64,000 nt of DNA from Pseudomonas viridiflava. GTDB taxonomy: Bacteria > Pseudomonadota > Gammaproteobacteria > Pseudomonadales > Pseudomonadaceae. The stretch is from assembly GCF_900580865.1 (NCBI RefSeq), contig NZ_UTBZ01000001.1:248001-312000 (forward strand), read 5' to 3'. Below the pieces are notes generated by a model, which did no database searches, was not told the origin of the DNA, and saw nothing but the letters and a program-made list of their open reading frames with translations. The position numbers and the translations under genes were made by a program. Shown piece by piece: positions 1-8,084 of this stretch; position 1 is the stretch's first letter, and every line of letters starts with the position of its first letter.

Positions 1-73
1 GAATCTGGATGCGTTTCAACTCTCCGCGCTGCTCAAGCTGCTGCACGAAATCCCGAAGATCCTTGAATTTCAT
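1..73 (-). CDS. ubiD: UbiD-type 3-octaprenyl-4-hydroxybenzoate decarboxylase, N-terminus only (partial)
   Basis: The first 24 codons of a minus-strand gene run off the left edge. The peptide begins MKFKDLRDFVQQLEQRGELK, the conserved start of UbiD, the prenylated-FMN-dependent decarboxylase of ubiquinone synthesis. It lies just downstream of rho, the usual Pseudomonas order. Only the N-terminus is visible, so nothing can be said about the catalytic residues. Confidence 0.85.
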   Translation of the reverse strand, partial: MKFKDLRDFVQQLEQRGELKRIQI

Positions 74-251
74 TGACGATGGCACCCTCAAAATAGGCGT
101 ACATCCTACCTGCTCTGACGGGCAAACAGCAGCCCGTCAGTGCCCTTAATCCGTCGATTGCCAAACGGGCGCATAACGCTTCTTGCCCTTATGGATACCT
201 GCCGATCAAACAAGGACACTGCCGCATCAGCAAAATCATGCACCACGAAAG

Positions 252-281
252 CAAAAAAAACGCCCCCTTTCGGGAGCGTTC
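252..281 (-). terminator. Rho-independent terminator of rho
   Basis: Read on the minus strand, a 9-bp stem (AACGCTCCC / GGGGGCGTT, one G-U pair) closes a GAAA tetraloop and is followed by a run of eight T. It begins 18 bases after the rho stop codon. The rho gene itself therefore ends at an intrinsic, not a Rho-dependent, site. Confidence 0.85.
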
Positions 282-298
282 TTTTACACAGCTGCGTA

Positions 299-1558
299 TT
301 ACTTGCGCTTCATCGACAAGAAGAACTCGTCGTTGGTCTTGGTCGTTTTCAGCTTGTCGACCAGGAACTCGATGGCAGCCACTTCGTCCATCGGGTGCAG
401 CAGCTTGCGCAGGATCCACATACGCTGCAGTTCGTCGTCGGCGGTCAGCAACTCTTCGCGGCGGGTGCCGGAGCGGTTGATGTTGATGGCCGGGAACACA
501 CGCTTTTCGGCGATCTTGCGATCCAGAGGCAGTTCCATGTTGCCGGTACCCTTGAACTCTTCGTAGATCACTTCGTCCATCTTCGAGCCGGTTTCAACCA
601 GCGCGGTGGCGATAATGGTCAGCGAGCCGCCTTCTTCGATGTTACGCGCAGCACCGAAGAAACGCTTTGGCTTCTCGAGGGCGTGGGCATCGACACCACC
701 GGTCAATACCTTGCCGGAGCTCGGGATCACGGTGTTGTAGGCACGGGCCAGACGGGTGATGGAGTCGAGCAGGATCACCACGTCTTTCTTGTGTTCAACA
801 AGGCGCTTGGCCTTCTCGATCACCATTTCAGCAACCTGCACGTGACGGGTCGGCGGCTCGTCGAAGGTCGAGGCAACCACTTCGCCGCGCACGGTGCGCT
901 GCATTTCGGTCACTTCTTCCGGACGTTCGTCGATCAGCAGTACGATCAGGTGAACTTCAGGGTTGTTACGGGCGATGTTCGCTGCGATGTTCTGCAGCAT
1001 GATCGTTTTACCGGCTTTCGGCGGTGCCACGATCAGACCACGCTGGCCTTTGCCGATCGGGGCGCACAGGTCGATCACGCGACCGGTCAAGTCTTCGGTG
1101 GAACCGTTACCGGCTTCCATCTTCATGCGCACGGTCGGGAACAGCGGGGTCAGGTTCTCGAAGAGAATCTTGTTTTTCGCGTTCTCAGGACGATCGAAGT
1201 TGATCGTGTCGACCTTGAGCAGGGCGAAATACCGCTCGCCTTCCTTCGGAGGGCGGATCTTGCCAACGATGGTGTCACCGGTGCGCAAGTTGAAGCGGCG
1301 GATCTGGCTTGGCGAGACGTAGATATCGTCCGGGCCGGCCAGGTAGGAAGCGTCAGCGGAGCGCAGGAAGCCGAAGCCGTCCTGGAGAATCTCCAGCACG
1401 CCATCACCGGAGATTTCCTCGCCGCTTTTCGCGTGCTTTTTCAGCAGGGAGAAAATCACGTCCTGCTTGCGCGAACGGGCCATATTTTCTATGCCCATCT
1501 GTTCGGCCAATTCGAGCAGTTCGGTAATCGGCTTTTGCTTGAGTTCAGTCAGATTCAT
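299..1558 (-). CDS. rho: Transcription termination factor Rho
   Basis: A 419-residue hexameric RNA-dependent ATPase/translocase that terminates untranslated transcripts. The N-terminal Rho_N helix bundle covers about residues 1-45, and the cold-shock-like RNA-binding domain about 50-115 ([17 protein letters not shown]). The RecA-like ATPase domain carries Walker A APPKAGKT near residues 178-186 and a Walker B strand ending [13 protein letters not shown]. The length equals that of E. coli Rho. The start [10 protein letters not shown] is the family start. No clear Shine-Dalgarno precedes it, but the leader holds a 7-bp hairpin and a C-rich tract (see the leader entry). The downstream gene is ubiD. 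Confidence 0.97.
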   Translation of the reverse strand: MNLTELKQKPITELLELAEQMGIENMARSRKQDVIFSLLKKHAKSGEEISGDGVLEILQDGFGFLRSADASYLAGPDDIYVSPSQIRRFNLRTGDTIVGKIRPPKEGERYFALLKVDTINFDRPENAKNKILFENLTPLFPTVRMKMEAGNGSTEDLTGRVIDLCAPIGKGQRGLIVAPPKAGKTIMLQNIAANIARNNPEVHLIVLLIDERPEEVTEMQRTVRGEVVASTFDEPPTRHVQVAEMVIEKAKRLVEHKKDVVILLDSITRLARAYNTVIPSSGKVLTGGVDAHALEKPKRFFGAARNIEEGGSLTIIATALVETGSKMDEVIYEEFKGTGNMELPLDRKIAEKRVFPAININRSGTRREELLTADDELQRMWILRKLLHPMDEVAAIEFLVDKLKTTKTNDEFFLSMKRK

Positions 1559-1756
1559 ATAGGAATGACGTAATCATTTATGGAGGGGGGGAAATTAAGC
1601 TTTTGGCTTAATGAGGCCGCGCCGCGGAGAAGGCGACAGGATCGCGAACTAATTCGAAAAGGAGTGCGTCGGCGACGGCTAGCAGGGGGCAATGGAGAAA
1701 CCAGTGCGGGGCCGAATGTACCACCTGAGTTTCGGAGCGTCTAGCCCTGAATACGC
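1559..1756 (-). promoter_or_regulatory. rho leader with hairpin and C-rich tract
   Basis: About 200 bases separate trxA from rho. On the minus strand a perfect 7-bp hairpin (ATTAAGC-loop-GCTTAAT, 1594-1612) is followed at once by TTTCCCCCCCTCC (about 1581-1593) and then by the rho AUG some 25 bases on. Rho binds unstructured C-rich RNA, and E. coli rho is autoregulated by attenuation in its leader. The tract is a plausible Rho-binding part of such an attenuator; this is inference. Confidence 0.4.
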
Positions 1757-1787
1757 AAAAAGCCCCGCTATTTGCGGGGCTTTTTTT
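1757..1787 (-). terminator. Rho-independent terminator of trxA
   Basis: Perfect AAAAAGCCCCGC / GCGGGGCTTTTT stem with loop TATTT (1757-1787), flanked by A and T runs on both sides, so it can work in either direction. It lies 20 bases past the trxA stop. Confidence 0.92.
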
Positions 1788-1807
1788 CAGGCTCTTTACT
1801 GCGACGC

Positions 1808-2137
1808 TTAGATGTTGGCGTCGAGGAAAGCAGCCAGTTGCGACTTCGACAGGGCGCCGACCTTGGTCGCTTCAACGTTGCCGTTCTTGAACAGCATCAG
1901 GGTCGGGATACCACGCACGCCGTGCTTGGCCGGGGTTTCCTGGTTCTCGTCGATGTTCAGTTTGGCAACGGTCAGCTTGCCTTTGTAAGTCTCGGCAATC
2001 TCGTCCAGAACCGGAGCGATCATTTTGCAAGGACCGCACCATTCAGCCCAGTAATCGACCAGGACAGCGCCTTCGGCCTTGAGTACGTCGGCTTCGAAGC
2101 TAGCGTCGCTAACGTGTTTGATAAGATCGCTGCTCAT
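1808..2137 (-). CDS. trxA: Thioredoxin 1
   Basis: A 109-residue single-domain cytosolic thioredoxin, reduced by thioredoxin reductase, that reduces disulfides in ribonucleotide reductase, methionine sulfoxide reductase and others. The active site is WCGPC with Cys34 and Cys37, followed by the family cis-proline GIPTLMLF. The size matches E. coli TrxA (109 residues). A Shine-Dalgarno-like GGAG lies just upstream of the ATG on the minus strand. It sits upstream of rho, as is usual in gammaproteobacteria, but a strong terminator separates the two transcripts. Confidence 0.96.
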   Translation of the reverse strand: MSSDLIKHVSDASFEADVLKAEGAVLVDYWAEWCGPCKMIAPVLDEIAETYKGKLTVAKLNIDENQETPAKHGVRGIPTLMLFKNGNVEATKVGALSKSQLAAFLDANI

Positions 2138-2257
2138 GGAATTCTCCAGGTTGTAAGCAAAAAAACGTGGCCCATCATAGCCGCCCTTCCCCTGTTCAGG
2201 AAGCCGCAGTTGATTGAGTCTTGCTATGACACTCGATGAGTTTGGGTATAGCTCAAG

Positions 2258-2965
2258 TCACGCCGTGGCGGGGGCGATGAAGGCAATTCCGGTGCGCAGG
2301 GCGGCGTTGCGCACGTGTTCCTGCATGGCTTTTTGCGCCGCAGCGGACGCCCGGCGTGCGAGGGCCCGCAGAATCTTGCGGTGCTCCTGCCAGGTTTCCA
2401 TGGCGCGTTCGGCGCGGATGAACGGTAGTTTCTGGCTTTCCAGGAACATTTCAGCGCTGGCGGTGAGGATGCTCAACATCGCCTGATTGCCGCTGGCCAG
2501 CAGGATGCGTCGGTGAAATTCGAAGTCCAGTTTCGCCGCCGCTTCAAAGTCGCCAGCCTTCAATTGATCACGCATCGCCGCGACGTTGTCTTCCAGCGCA
2601 TCCAGATCGAACGTGCTTAACGTCACCGCCGCCAGCCCGGCGGCAAACCCTTCCAGTGCATAGCGCAATTGAAAGATATCCAGCGGTGAGGCCTGCGCCG
2701 CGAACGCCCAACCGGGCGTGCTTTCGCCGGACGACAACGCCACCGGCGACTGCACAAACACGCCTTTGCCCGGCTGAATACTGACCACACCCAACGCGCT
2801 CAGCGACGACAACGCCTCACGCAACGACGCCCGACTCACGCCCAATTGCAGCGCCAGGTCCCGCTGCGAAGGCAAAGCATCACCCGCACCGAAGCCCTGT
2901 TCGGTAATCAGTTTGCGGATCGCTTGCAGCGCCACTTCGGGTACCGCACGGGAAATCGAATTCAT
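2258..2965 (-). CDS. GntR-family (FadR/FCD subfamily) transcriptional regulator
   Basis: A 235-residue DNA-binding regulator. The N-terminal winged helix (about residues 8-75) has the GntR pattern GDALPSQRDLALQLGVSRAS. The C-terminal all-helical FCD ligand domain (about 95-225) keeps the metal/ligand-binding histidine region (DFEFHRRI and a late EHRKIL). Such FCD regulators usually sense small organic acids or amino acids and repress adjacent catabolic or transport genes. It is divergent from the ABC importer at 3222, so regulation of that operon is likely. The shared gap has an imperfect palindrome CTGA-N4-TCAG at 3090-3101 as a weak operator candidate. The effector is unknown. Confidence 0.85.
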   Translation of the reverse strand: MNSISRAVPEVALQAIRKLITEQGFGAGDALPSQRDLALQLGVSRASLREALSSLSALGVVSIQPGKGVFVQSPVALSSGESTPGWAFAAQASPLDIFQLRYALEGFAAGLAAVTLSTFDLDALEDNVAAMRDQLKAGDFEAAAKLDFEFHRRILLASGNQAMLSILTASAEMFLESQKLPFIRAERAMETWQEHRKILRALARRASAAAQKAMQEHVRNAALRTGIAFIAPATA

Positions 2966-3221
2966 GGTTTTTCAGACGCATCTGGCCAATGTGCGGCTAG
3001 TTGTAAAGCTATTCGTCGAGTCCGGCAAGTCGTGCCCCAGCGGGGTTCGGTGAACCACGCCGGTGCGCCATGGCAGTGCGAAAAACAACCTGACTGTTCA
3101 GACCAGTAAGACCGAACAAACCCGCTAAAACCATGGCCTGCCGGGATGAAAGCCACGTATTGGCACGGCGCATGCTCTGTCCGAACGCAGAAATCACTTC
3201 CCGCCGATCCGGAGATTGTTC

Positions 3222-4007
3222 ATGACCAAGCGTTACAGCGCCCTCCTCGCCGCCCTGCTTTCCAGCCTGCTGCTCAGCCAGGCACCCGCTCACGCCGACG
3301 GTCTCGACGACGTGGTCAAACGCGGCACGCTGAAAGTCGCCGTGCCCCAGGACTTCCCGCCGTTCGGCTCGGTCGGCCCGGACATGAAGCCGCGCGGCCT
3401 GGACATCGACACGGCGAAACTGCTGGCCGATCAACTCAAGGTCAAACTCGAACTGACCCCGGTCAACAGCACCAACCGCATTCCGTTCCTGACCACCGGC
3501 AAAGTCGATCTGGTGATTTCCAGCCTCGGCAAAAACCCTGAGCGCGAGAAAGTCATCGACTTCTCCCGTGCCTACGCACCGTTCTACCTCGCCGTGTTCG
3601 GCCCGCCAGACGCTGCCATCGCCAGCCTCGACGACCTCAAGGGCAAGACGATCAGCGTCACCCGTGGCGCCATCGAAGACATCGAGTTGACCAAGGTCGC
3701 CCCGGAAGGCGTGACCATCAAGCGCTTCGAAGACAACAACTCGACCATTGCCGCCTACCTCGCAGGACAAGTTGACCTGATCGCCAGCGGCAACGTGGTG
3801 ATGGTCGCAATCAGCGAAAAGAACCCGAAACGTGTGCCAGCGCTGAAAGTGAAGCTCAAGGATTCGCCGGTTTACGTCGGCGTGAACAAGAACGAAGCAG
3901 CGCTGCTGGCCAAGGTCAACGACATCCTGACCACCGCCAAGGCTGACGGCGCACTGGAGAAAAACTCGCAGACCTGGCTGAAAGAGCCGCTGCCGGCCGA
4001 TCTCTGA
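3222..4007 (+). CDS. Periplasmic amino-acid-type ABC transporter substrate-binding protein
   Basis: A 261-residue SBP_bac_3 family protein that captures a polar amino acid or related solute in the periplasm and hands it to the permeases encoded next. A Sec signal peptide ends after AHA near residue 25. Family blocks include LKVAVPQDFPPFG, GLDIDTAKLLADQL, GKVDLVISSL and the ligand-binding stretch FSRAYAPFYLAVFG. I chose ATG 3222 because GGAG at 3211-3214 lies 7 bases before it; an in-frame TTG at 3216 is too close to the Shine-Dalgarno. First gene of a four-gene operon. The substrate cannot be told from sequence. Confidence 0.92.
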   Translation: MTKRYSALLAALLSSLLLSQAPAHADGLDDVVKRGTLKVAVPQDFPPFGSVGPDMKPRGLDIDTAKLLADQLKVKLELTPVNSTNRIPFLTTGKVDLVISSLGKNPEREKVIDFSRAYAPFYLAVFGPPDAAIASLDDLKGKTISVTRGAIEDIELTKVAPEGVTIKRFEDNNSTIAAYLAGQVDLIASGNVVMVAISEKNPKRVPALKVKLKDSPVYVGVNKNEAALLAKVNDILTTAKADGALEKNSQTWLKEPLPADL

Positions 4008-4028
4008 TCGACTGCGCGGGAGACCTTC

Positions 4029-4697
4029 ATGGCTTATCAGTTCGATTTCATGCCGGTGGTGGAAAACACCGACCTGTTGCTGCGCGGGGCGCTGTTTACC
4101 CTTGAGCTGACGGCCATCGGCGCGTTGCTCGGGGTCGGCGTCGGAATTGTCGGGGCGTTGGTGCGGGCGTGGAACATCCGCCCGTTCTCGGCAATCTTTG
4201 GCGTCTACGTCGAGTTGATCCGCAACACGCCGTTTCTGGTGCAGTTGTTCTTTATCTTCTTCGGGCTACCATCGCTTGGCGTGCAGATTTCCGAGTGGCA
4301 AGCGGCGGTGCTGGCGATGGTGATCAACCTCGGTGCCTATTCGACCGAGATTATCCGCGCCGGCATTCAGGCGATCCCGCGCGGGCAACTGGAAGCCGCA
4401 GCGGCATTGGCGATGACGCGCTTCGAGGCGTTTCGTCATGTGGTGCTGCTGCCGGCACTGGGCAAGGTCTGGCCGGCGCTGAGCAGCCAGATCATCATCG
4501 TCATGCTCGGTTCGGCGGTGTGTTCGCAGATCGCCACCGAAGAGTTGAGTTTTGCCGCCAACTTCATTCAGTCGCGCAACTTCCGCGCCTTTGAAACCTA
4601 CGCGCTGACCACGCTGATCTACCTGTGCATGGCGCTGCTGATCCGCCAGTTGCTGAACTGGATCGGCCGACGCTACATCAGCAGGAGCCGCGCATGA
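4029..4697 (+). CDS. Amino-acid ABC transporter permease (HisM/GlnP type), first subunit
   Basis: A 222-residue inner-membrane permease with about five transmembrane helices and the EAA loop (QLEAAAALAMTRFEAFRHVV) that contacts the ATPase. The N-terminal HEQRO region LLLRGALFTLELTAIGALLG and the motif ELIRNTPFLVQLFFIFFG are typical of the polar amino-acid permease family. It forms a heterodimer with the next gene product. The stop overlaps the next start (ATGA at 4694-4697), indicating translational coupling. Confidence 0.93.
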   Translation: MAYQFDFMPVVENTDLLLRGALFTLELTAIGALLGVGVGIVGALVRAWNIRPFSAIFGVYVELIRNTPFLVQLFFIFFGLPSLGVQISEWQAAVLAMVINLGAYSTEIIRAGIQAIPRGQLEAAAALAMTRFEAFRHVVLLPALGKVWPALSSQIIIVMLGSAVCSQIATEELSFAANFIQSRNFRAFETYALTTLIYLCMALLIRQLLNWIGRRYISRSRA

Positions 4698-5344
4698 GCG
4701 ATTTCACCTTCTGGGACATCCTGCGCAACCTGCTCGTCGGCCTGCAATGGACGCTGGCGCTGTCGCTGGTGGCGTTTATCGGCGGCGGCCTCGTCGGACT
4801 GCTGATCCTGATCATGCGCATCTCGAAAAACTCTGTGTCGAGCAGCATTGCCCGCACCTGGATCGAACTGTTCCAGGGTACGCCGCTGTTGATGCAGCTG
4901 TTTCTGGTGTTCTTCGGTGTGGCCTTGGCCGGGATCGAAATCTCGCCGTGGATGGCCGCAGCGATTGCCCTGACCTTGTTTACCAGTGCTTATCTGGCGG
5001 AGATCTGGCGCGGCTGCGTCGAGTCGATCTCCAATGGCCAGTGGGAAGCCTCGGCGAGTCTGGCGCTCAATCCGCTGGAGCAACTGCGCTACGTGATCCT
5101 GCCGCAAGCGCTGCGCATTGCCGTGGCGCCGACCGTGGGTTTCTCGGTGCAAGTGGTCAAAGGCACTGCCGTGACCTCGATCATCGGTTTCACCGAGCTG
5201 ACCAAGACTGGCGGCATGCTTGCCAACGCCACGTTTGAACCGTTCATGGTCTACGGCCTCGTCGCCCTCGGCTACTTCTTGCTCTGCTACCCCTTGTCGC
5301 TCAGTGCGCGTTACCTGGAAAGGAGACTGCATGCCTCTGCTTAG
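4694..5344 (+). CDS. Amino-acid ABC transporter permease, second subunit
   Basis: A 216-residue inner-membrane protein paralogous to the preceding permease, starting MSDFTFWDILRNLLVG. It has the same signatures: ELFQGTPLLMQLFLVFFG and the EAA-type loop SNGQWEASASLALNPLEQLRY. The start at 4694 overlaps the upstream stop and has GGAG at 4684-4687. A longer reading from 4625 would overlap the first permease by 73 bases and adds no family sequence, so I rejected it. The last 14 bases overlap the ATPase gene. Confidence 0.93.
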   Translation: MSDFTFWDILRNLLVGLQWTLALSLVAFIGGGLVGLLILIMRISKNSVSSSIARTWIELFQGTPLLMQLFLVFFGVALAGIEISPWMAAAIALTLFTSAYLAEIWRGCVESISNGQWEASASLALNPLEQLRYVILPQALRIAVAPTVGFSVQVVKGTAVTSIIGFTELTKTGGMLANATFEPFMVYGLVALGYFLLCYPLSLSARYLERRLHASA

Positions 5345-6068
5345 AATTTCCGCCCTGCATAAATACTACGGCGATCACCACGTGCTCAAAGGCATCGACC
5401 TCAGCGTCGAGGAAGGCCAGGTCGTGGCGATCATCGGCCGCAGCGGCTCGGGCAAATCCACCCTGCTGCGCACGCTTAATGGCCTGGAGTCGATCAACGA
5501 CGGCGTGATCGAAGTCGACGGCGAATACCTCGACGCCGCCCGCGCTGATCTGCGCAGCTTGCGGCAGAAGGTCGGCATGGTGTTTCAGCAATTCAACCTG
5601 TTCCCGCACCTGACCGTGGGTGAAAACGTCATGCTCGCGCCGCAGGTGGTGCAGAAAGTGCCGAAAGCCAAAGCGGCGGAACTGGCGCGGGAGATGCTTG
5701 AGCGGGTTGGTCTCGGAGAAAAATTTGATGCTTTCCCGGATCGGTTGTCCGGTGGTCAGCAGCAGCGCGTGGCGATTGCCCGAGCGCTGGCGATGTCGCC
5801 GAAGGTTTTGCTCTGCGACGAGATCACCTCGGCGCTCGACCCGGAACTGGTCAATGAAGTGCTCAGCGTGGTGCGGCAACTGGCCAAGGAAGGCATGACG
5901 CTGATCATGGTCACCCACGAAATGCGCTTTGCCCGTGAGGTTGGGGATAAATTGGTGTTCATGCACCATGGCAAGGTGCATGAGGTGGGGGATCCGAAGG
6001 TGTTGTTTGCAAATCCGCAGACGGCGGAGCTGGCGAACTTTATTGGCACGGTGGAAGCGACAGCCTGA
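5331..6068 (+). CDS. Amino-acid ABC transporter ATP-binding subunit (GlnQ/HisP type)
   Basis: A 245-residue cytosolic ATPase that powers the importer. Walker A GRSGSGKST is near residues 36-44. The Q-loop (VFQQFNLFPHLTVGENV), signature LSGGQQQRVAIARALA, Walker B VLLCDEITSALDPE and H-loop MVTHEM are all intact, so it should be active. Note CDEITSALD where most relatives have FDEPTSALD. The start ATG 5331 follows AAGGAGA at 5319-5325. Last gene of the operon; a REP pair follows. Confidence 0.95.
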   Translation: MPLLRISALHKYYGDHHVLKGIDLSVEEGQVVAIIGRSGSGKSTLLRTLNGLESINDGVIEVDGEYLDAARADLRSLRQKVGMVFQQFNLFPHLTVGENVMLAPQVVQKVPKAKAAELAREMLERVGLGEKFDAFPDRLSGGQQQRVAIARALAMSPKVLLCDEITSALDPELVNEVLSVVRQLAKEGMTLIMVTHEMRFAREVGDKLVFMHHGKVHEVGDPKVLFANPQTAELANFIGTVEATA

Positions 6069-6092
6069 AATAGCCGTAGTGATGCGGCGGAC

Positions 6093-6190
6093 GCCTTCGC
6101 GAGCAGGCTCGCTCCCACAGGGATCTCTGTTGGACCACTATGGTGAGTTCGCTGCAAAACCTGTGGGAGCGAGCCTGCTCGCGAATGGCC
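6093..6190. repeat. REP pair (inverted)
   Basis: Two inverted copies of the Pseudomonas REP unit (CTTCGCGAGCAGGCTCGCTC and its complement) at 6093-6120 and 6161-6190, with a 40-base spacer. It lies between the ABC operon and ppx and could act as a transcript-stabilising or terminating structure. Confidence 0.85.
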
Positions 6191-6302
6191 GCGCCGCGAT
6201 CTCTAGACTTTCTGCGATGAATCAACGGTTTGAACCATGCGCGTTGGCGCCAGCCTTTGATCGTGGCACGATGTCGGGGTTATCGACCGAGACCCCCTGA
6301 CC

Positions 6303-7805
6303 ATGCCGCAATCCCAAGCCAAGAATCTGTCCCTGATCGCCGCAATCGACCTGGGCTCCAACAGCTTTCACATGGTCGTGGCCAAGGCCCAGAACGGCGA
6401 AATCCGCATTCTCGAGCGGCTCGGCGAGAAGGTTCAGCTGGCTGCCGGCATCGACGACGAGCGCAAGCTCAACGAAGAATCGATGCAACGCGGCCTCGAT
6501 TGCCTCAAGCGTTTTGCCCAACTGATCAACGGTATGCCGCTTGGCGCCGTGCGCATCGTCGGCACCAACGCCCTGCGTGAAGCGCGCAACCGCCTCGAAT
6601 TCATCCACCGTGCCGAAGAAATCCTCGGCCATCCGGTGGAAGTCATCTCCGGTCGTGAAGAAGCGCGGCTGATCTATCTGGGCGTGTCGCACACCCTCGC
6701 TGACACCCCGGGCAAACGTCTGGTCGCCGACATCGGCGGCGGTAGCACCGAGTTCATCATTGGCCAGCGCTTCGAACCGCTGCTGCGCGAAAGCCTGCAA
6801 ATGGGCTGCGTCAGCTTCACTCAGCGCTACTTCAAGGACGGCAAGATCACCCCGGCCCGCTACGCCCAGGCATATACGGCGGCGCGGCTGGAGATCATGA
6901 GCATCGAACACGCTCTGCATCGGCTGACCTGGGATGAAGCCATCGGCTCCTCGGGCACCATCCGAGCCATCGGCCTGGCCCTGAAGGCCGGCGGTCACGG
7001 CACTGGCGAAGTGAATGCCGAAGGCCTGGCGTGGCTCAAGCGTCGCCTGTTCAAACTCGGCGACGTCGACAAGATCGACTTCGAAGGCATCAAGCCTGAC
7101 CGCCGGACAATCTTCCCGGCGGGCCTGGCGATTCTCGAAGCGATTTTCGACGCCCTCGAACTGCAACGCATGGATCACTGTGACGGCGCCCTGCGTGAGG
7201 GCGTGCTCTACGACCTGCTCGGCCGTCATCATCACGAAGACGTGCGCGAACGCACGCTGACCTCGCTGATGGAGCGCTACCACGTCGATCTGGAACAGGC
7301 CGCGCGGGTTGAACGCAAAGCCTTGCACGCGTTCGATCAAGTGGCGGCGGATTGGGAGCTGGATGACGGCATCTGGCGCGAACTCCTCGGTTGGGCAGCG
7401 AAAGTGCACGAAGTCGGCCTCGACATCGCTCACTATCATTACCACAAGCATGGCGCCTACCTGATCGAACACTCGGACCTCGCCGGGTTCTCCCGCGAAG
7501 ACCAACAGATGCTCGCGCTATTGGTGCGTGGCCACCGCCGCAACATTCCCAAGGACAAGTTTGCTGATTTCGGCGACGACGGTGACAAGCTGATTCGCCT
7601 GTGCGTGCTGCTGCGCTTTGCGATCCTGTTCCACCATATTCGAGGAACCCAAGCGATGCCGCAGGTGGTGTTGCATGCAAAGGGCAACACCCTGGATGTG
7701 GAATTCCCGGAGAACTGGCTGGATGAAAATCAGCTGACTCAGGCGGATTTCGGGCTTGAGGCGGATTGGCTGACGCGGGTGGGCATCGTTCTTAGCGTCC
7801 ACTGA
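6303..7805 (+). CDS. ppx: Exopolyphosphatase (Ppx/GppA family)
   Basis: A 500-residue enzyme that removes terminal phosphates from polyphosphate (and possibly pppGpp). The N-terminal actin-like ASKHA fold has phosphate-binding loop [13 protein letters not shown] (about residues 14-26) and the second loop [16 protein letters not shown]-terminal HD-like helical domain ([20 protein letters not shown]) completes the long, two-part E. coli Ppx architecture. It faces ppk tail to tail, so the degrading and synthesising genes are transcribed separately. ATG 6303 fits the family N-terminus. Confidence 0.95.
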   Translation: MPQSQAKNLSLIAAIDLGSNSFHMVVAKAQNGEIRILERLGEKVQLAAGIDDERKLNEESMQRGLDCLKRFAQLINGMPLGAVRIVGTNALREARNRLEFIHRAEEILGHPVEVISGREEARLIYLGVSHTLADTPGKRLVADIGGGSTEFIIGQRFEPLLRESLQMGCVSFTQRYFKDGKITPARYAQAYTAARLEIMSIEHALHRLTWDEAIGSSGTIRAIGLALKAGGHGTGEVNAEGLAWLKRRLFKLGDVDKIDFEGIKPDRRTIFPAGLAILEAIFDALELQRMDHCDGALREGVLYDLLGRHHHEDVRERTLTSLMERYHVDLEQAARVERKALHAFDQVAADWELDDGIWRELLGWAAKVHEVGLDIAHYHYHKHGAYLIEHSDLAGFSREDQQMLALLVRGHRRNIPKDKFADFGDDGDKLIRLCVLLRFAILFHHIRGTQAMPQVVLHAKGNTLDVEFPENWLDENQLTQADFGLEADWLTRVGIVLSVH

Positions 7806-7818
7806 GTCGGGCAGGCAC

Positions 7819-7850
7819 AAAAAAGGCGATCCACAGGGATCGCCTTTTTA
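7819..7850. terminator. Terminator after ppx
   Basis: Stem AAAAAAGGCGATCC / GGATCGCCTTTTT with a 4-base ACAG loop, 14 bases past the ppx stop. A and T runs flank both sides, so it can serve both converging transcripts. Confidence 0.9.
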
Positions 7851-7891
7851 TTGGGTGTTCGGCTGGGTTCAGGGGGTGTGACTAAGATCGA

Positions 7892-8067
7892 TCCCCCTCA
7901 CCCCAACCCTCTCCCCCAAGGGGTAGAGGGGGAAAGGGAGCACACCGCATGCTGTTCAAAACCTGAGTTCGACTCGATAGTTCAGGTCGGCGTAGCTCGA
8001 AAAGACACCTCGGTCAGTCCCCTCTCCCTCTGGGAGAGGGTTAGGCGGGCGGCGTTCCGATGAGGGG
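7892..8067. repeat. Long inverted intergenic repeat (CCCCTCACCCCAACCCTCTCCC family)
   Basis: Pyrimidine-rich CCCCTCACCCCAACCCTCTC at 7893-7912 and its imperfect complement ending in GAGAGGGTTAGGCGGGCGGCG plus GATGAGGGG at 8020-8067, about 100 bases apart. It is distinct from the GTGGGAGCGAG REP family. I recall it as a recurrent intergenic element of fluorescent pseudomonads. It fills the gap between the ppx terminator and the ppk stop. Confidence 0.55.
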
Positions 8068-8084
8068 CTTTTGACTTTCAACTC

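Noticed and set aside
3216..3221. TTG start for the substrate-binding protein
   Set aside because: Only one base from the GGAG; the ATG at 3222 has proper spacing.
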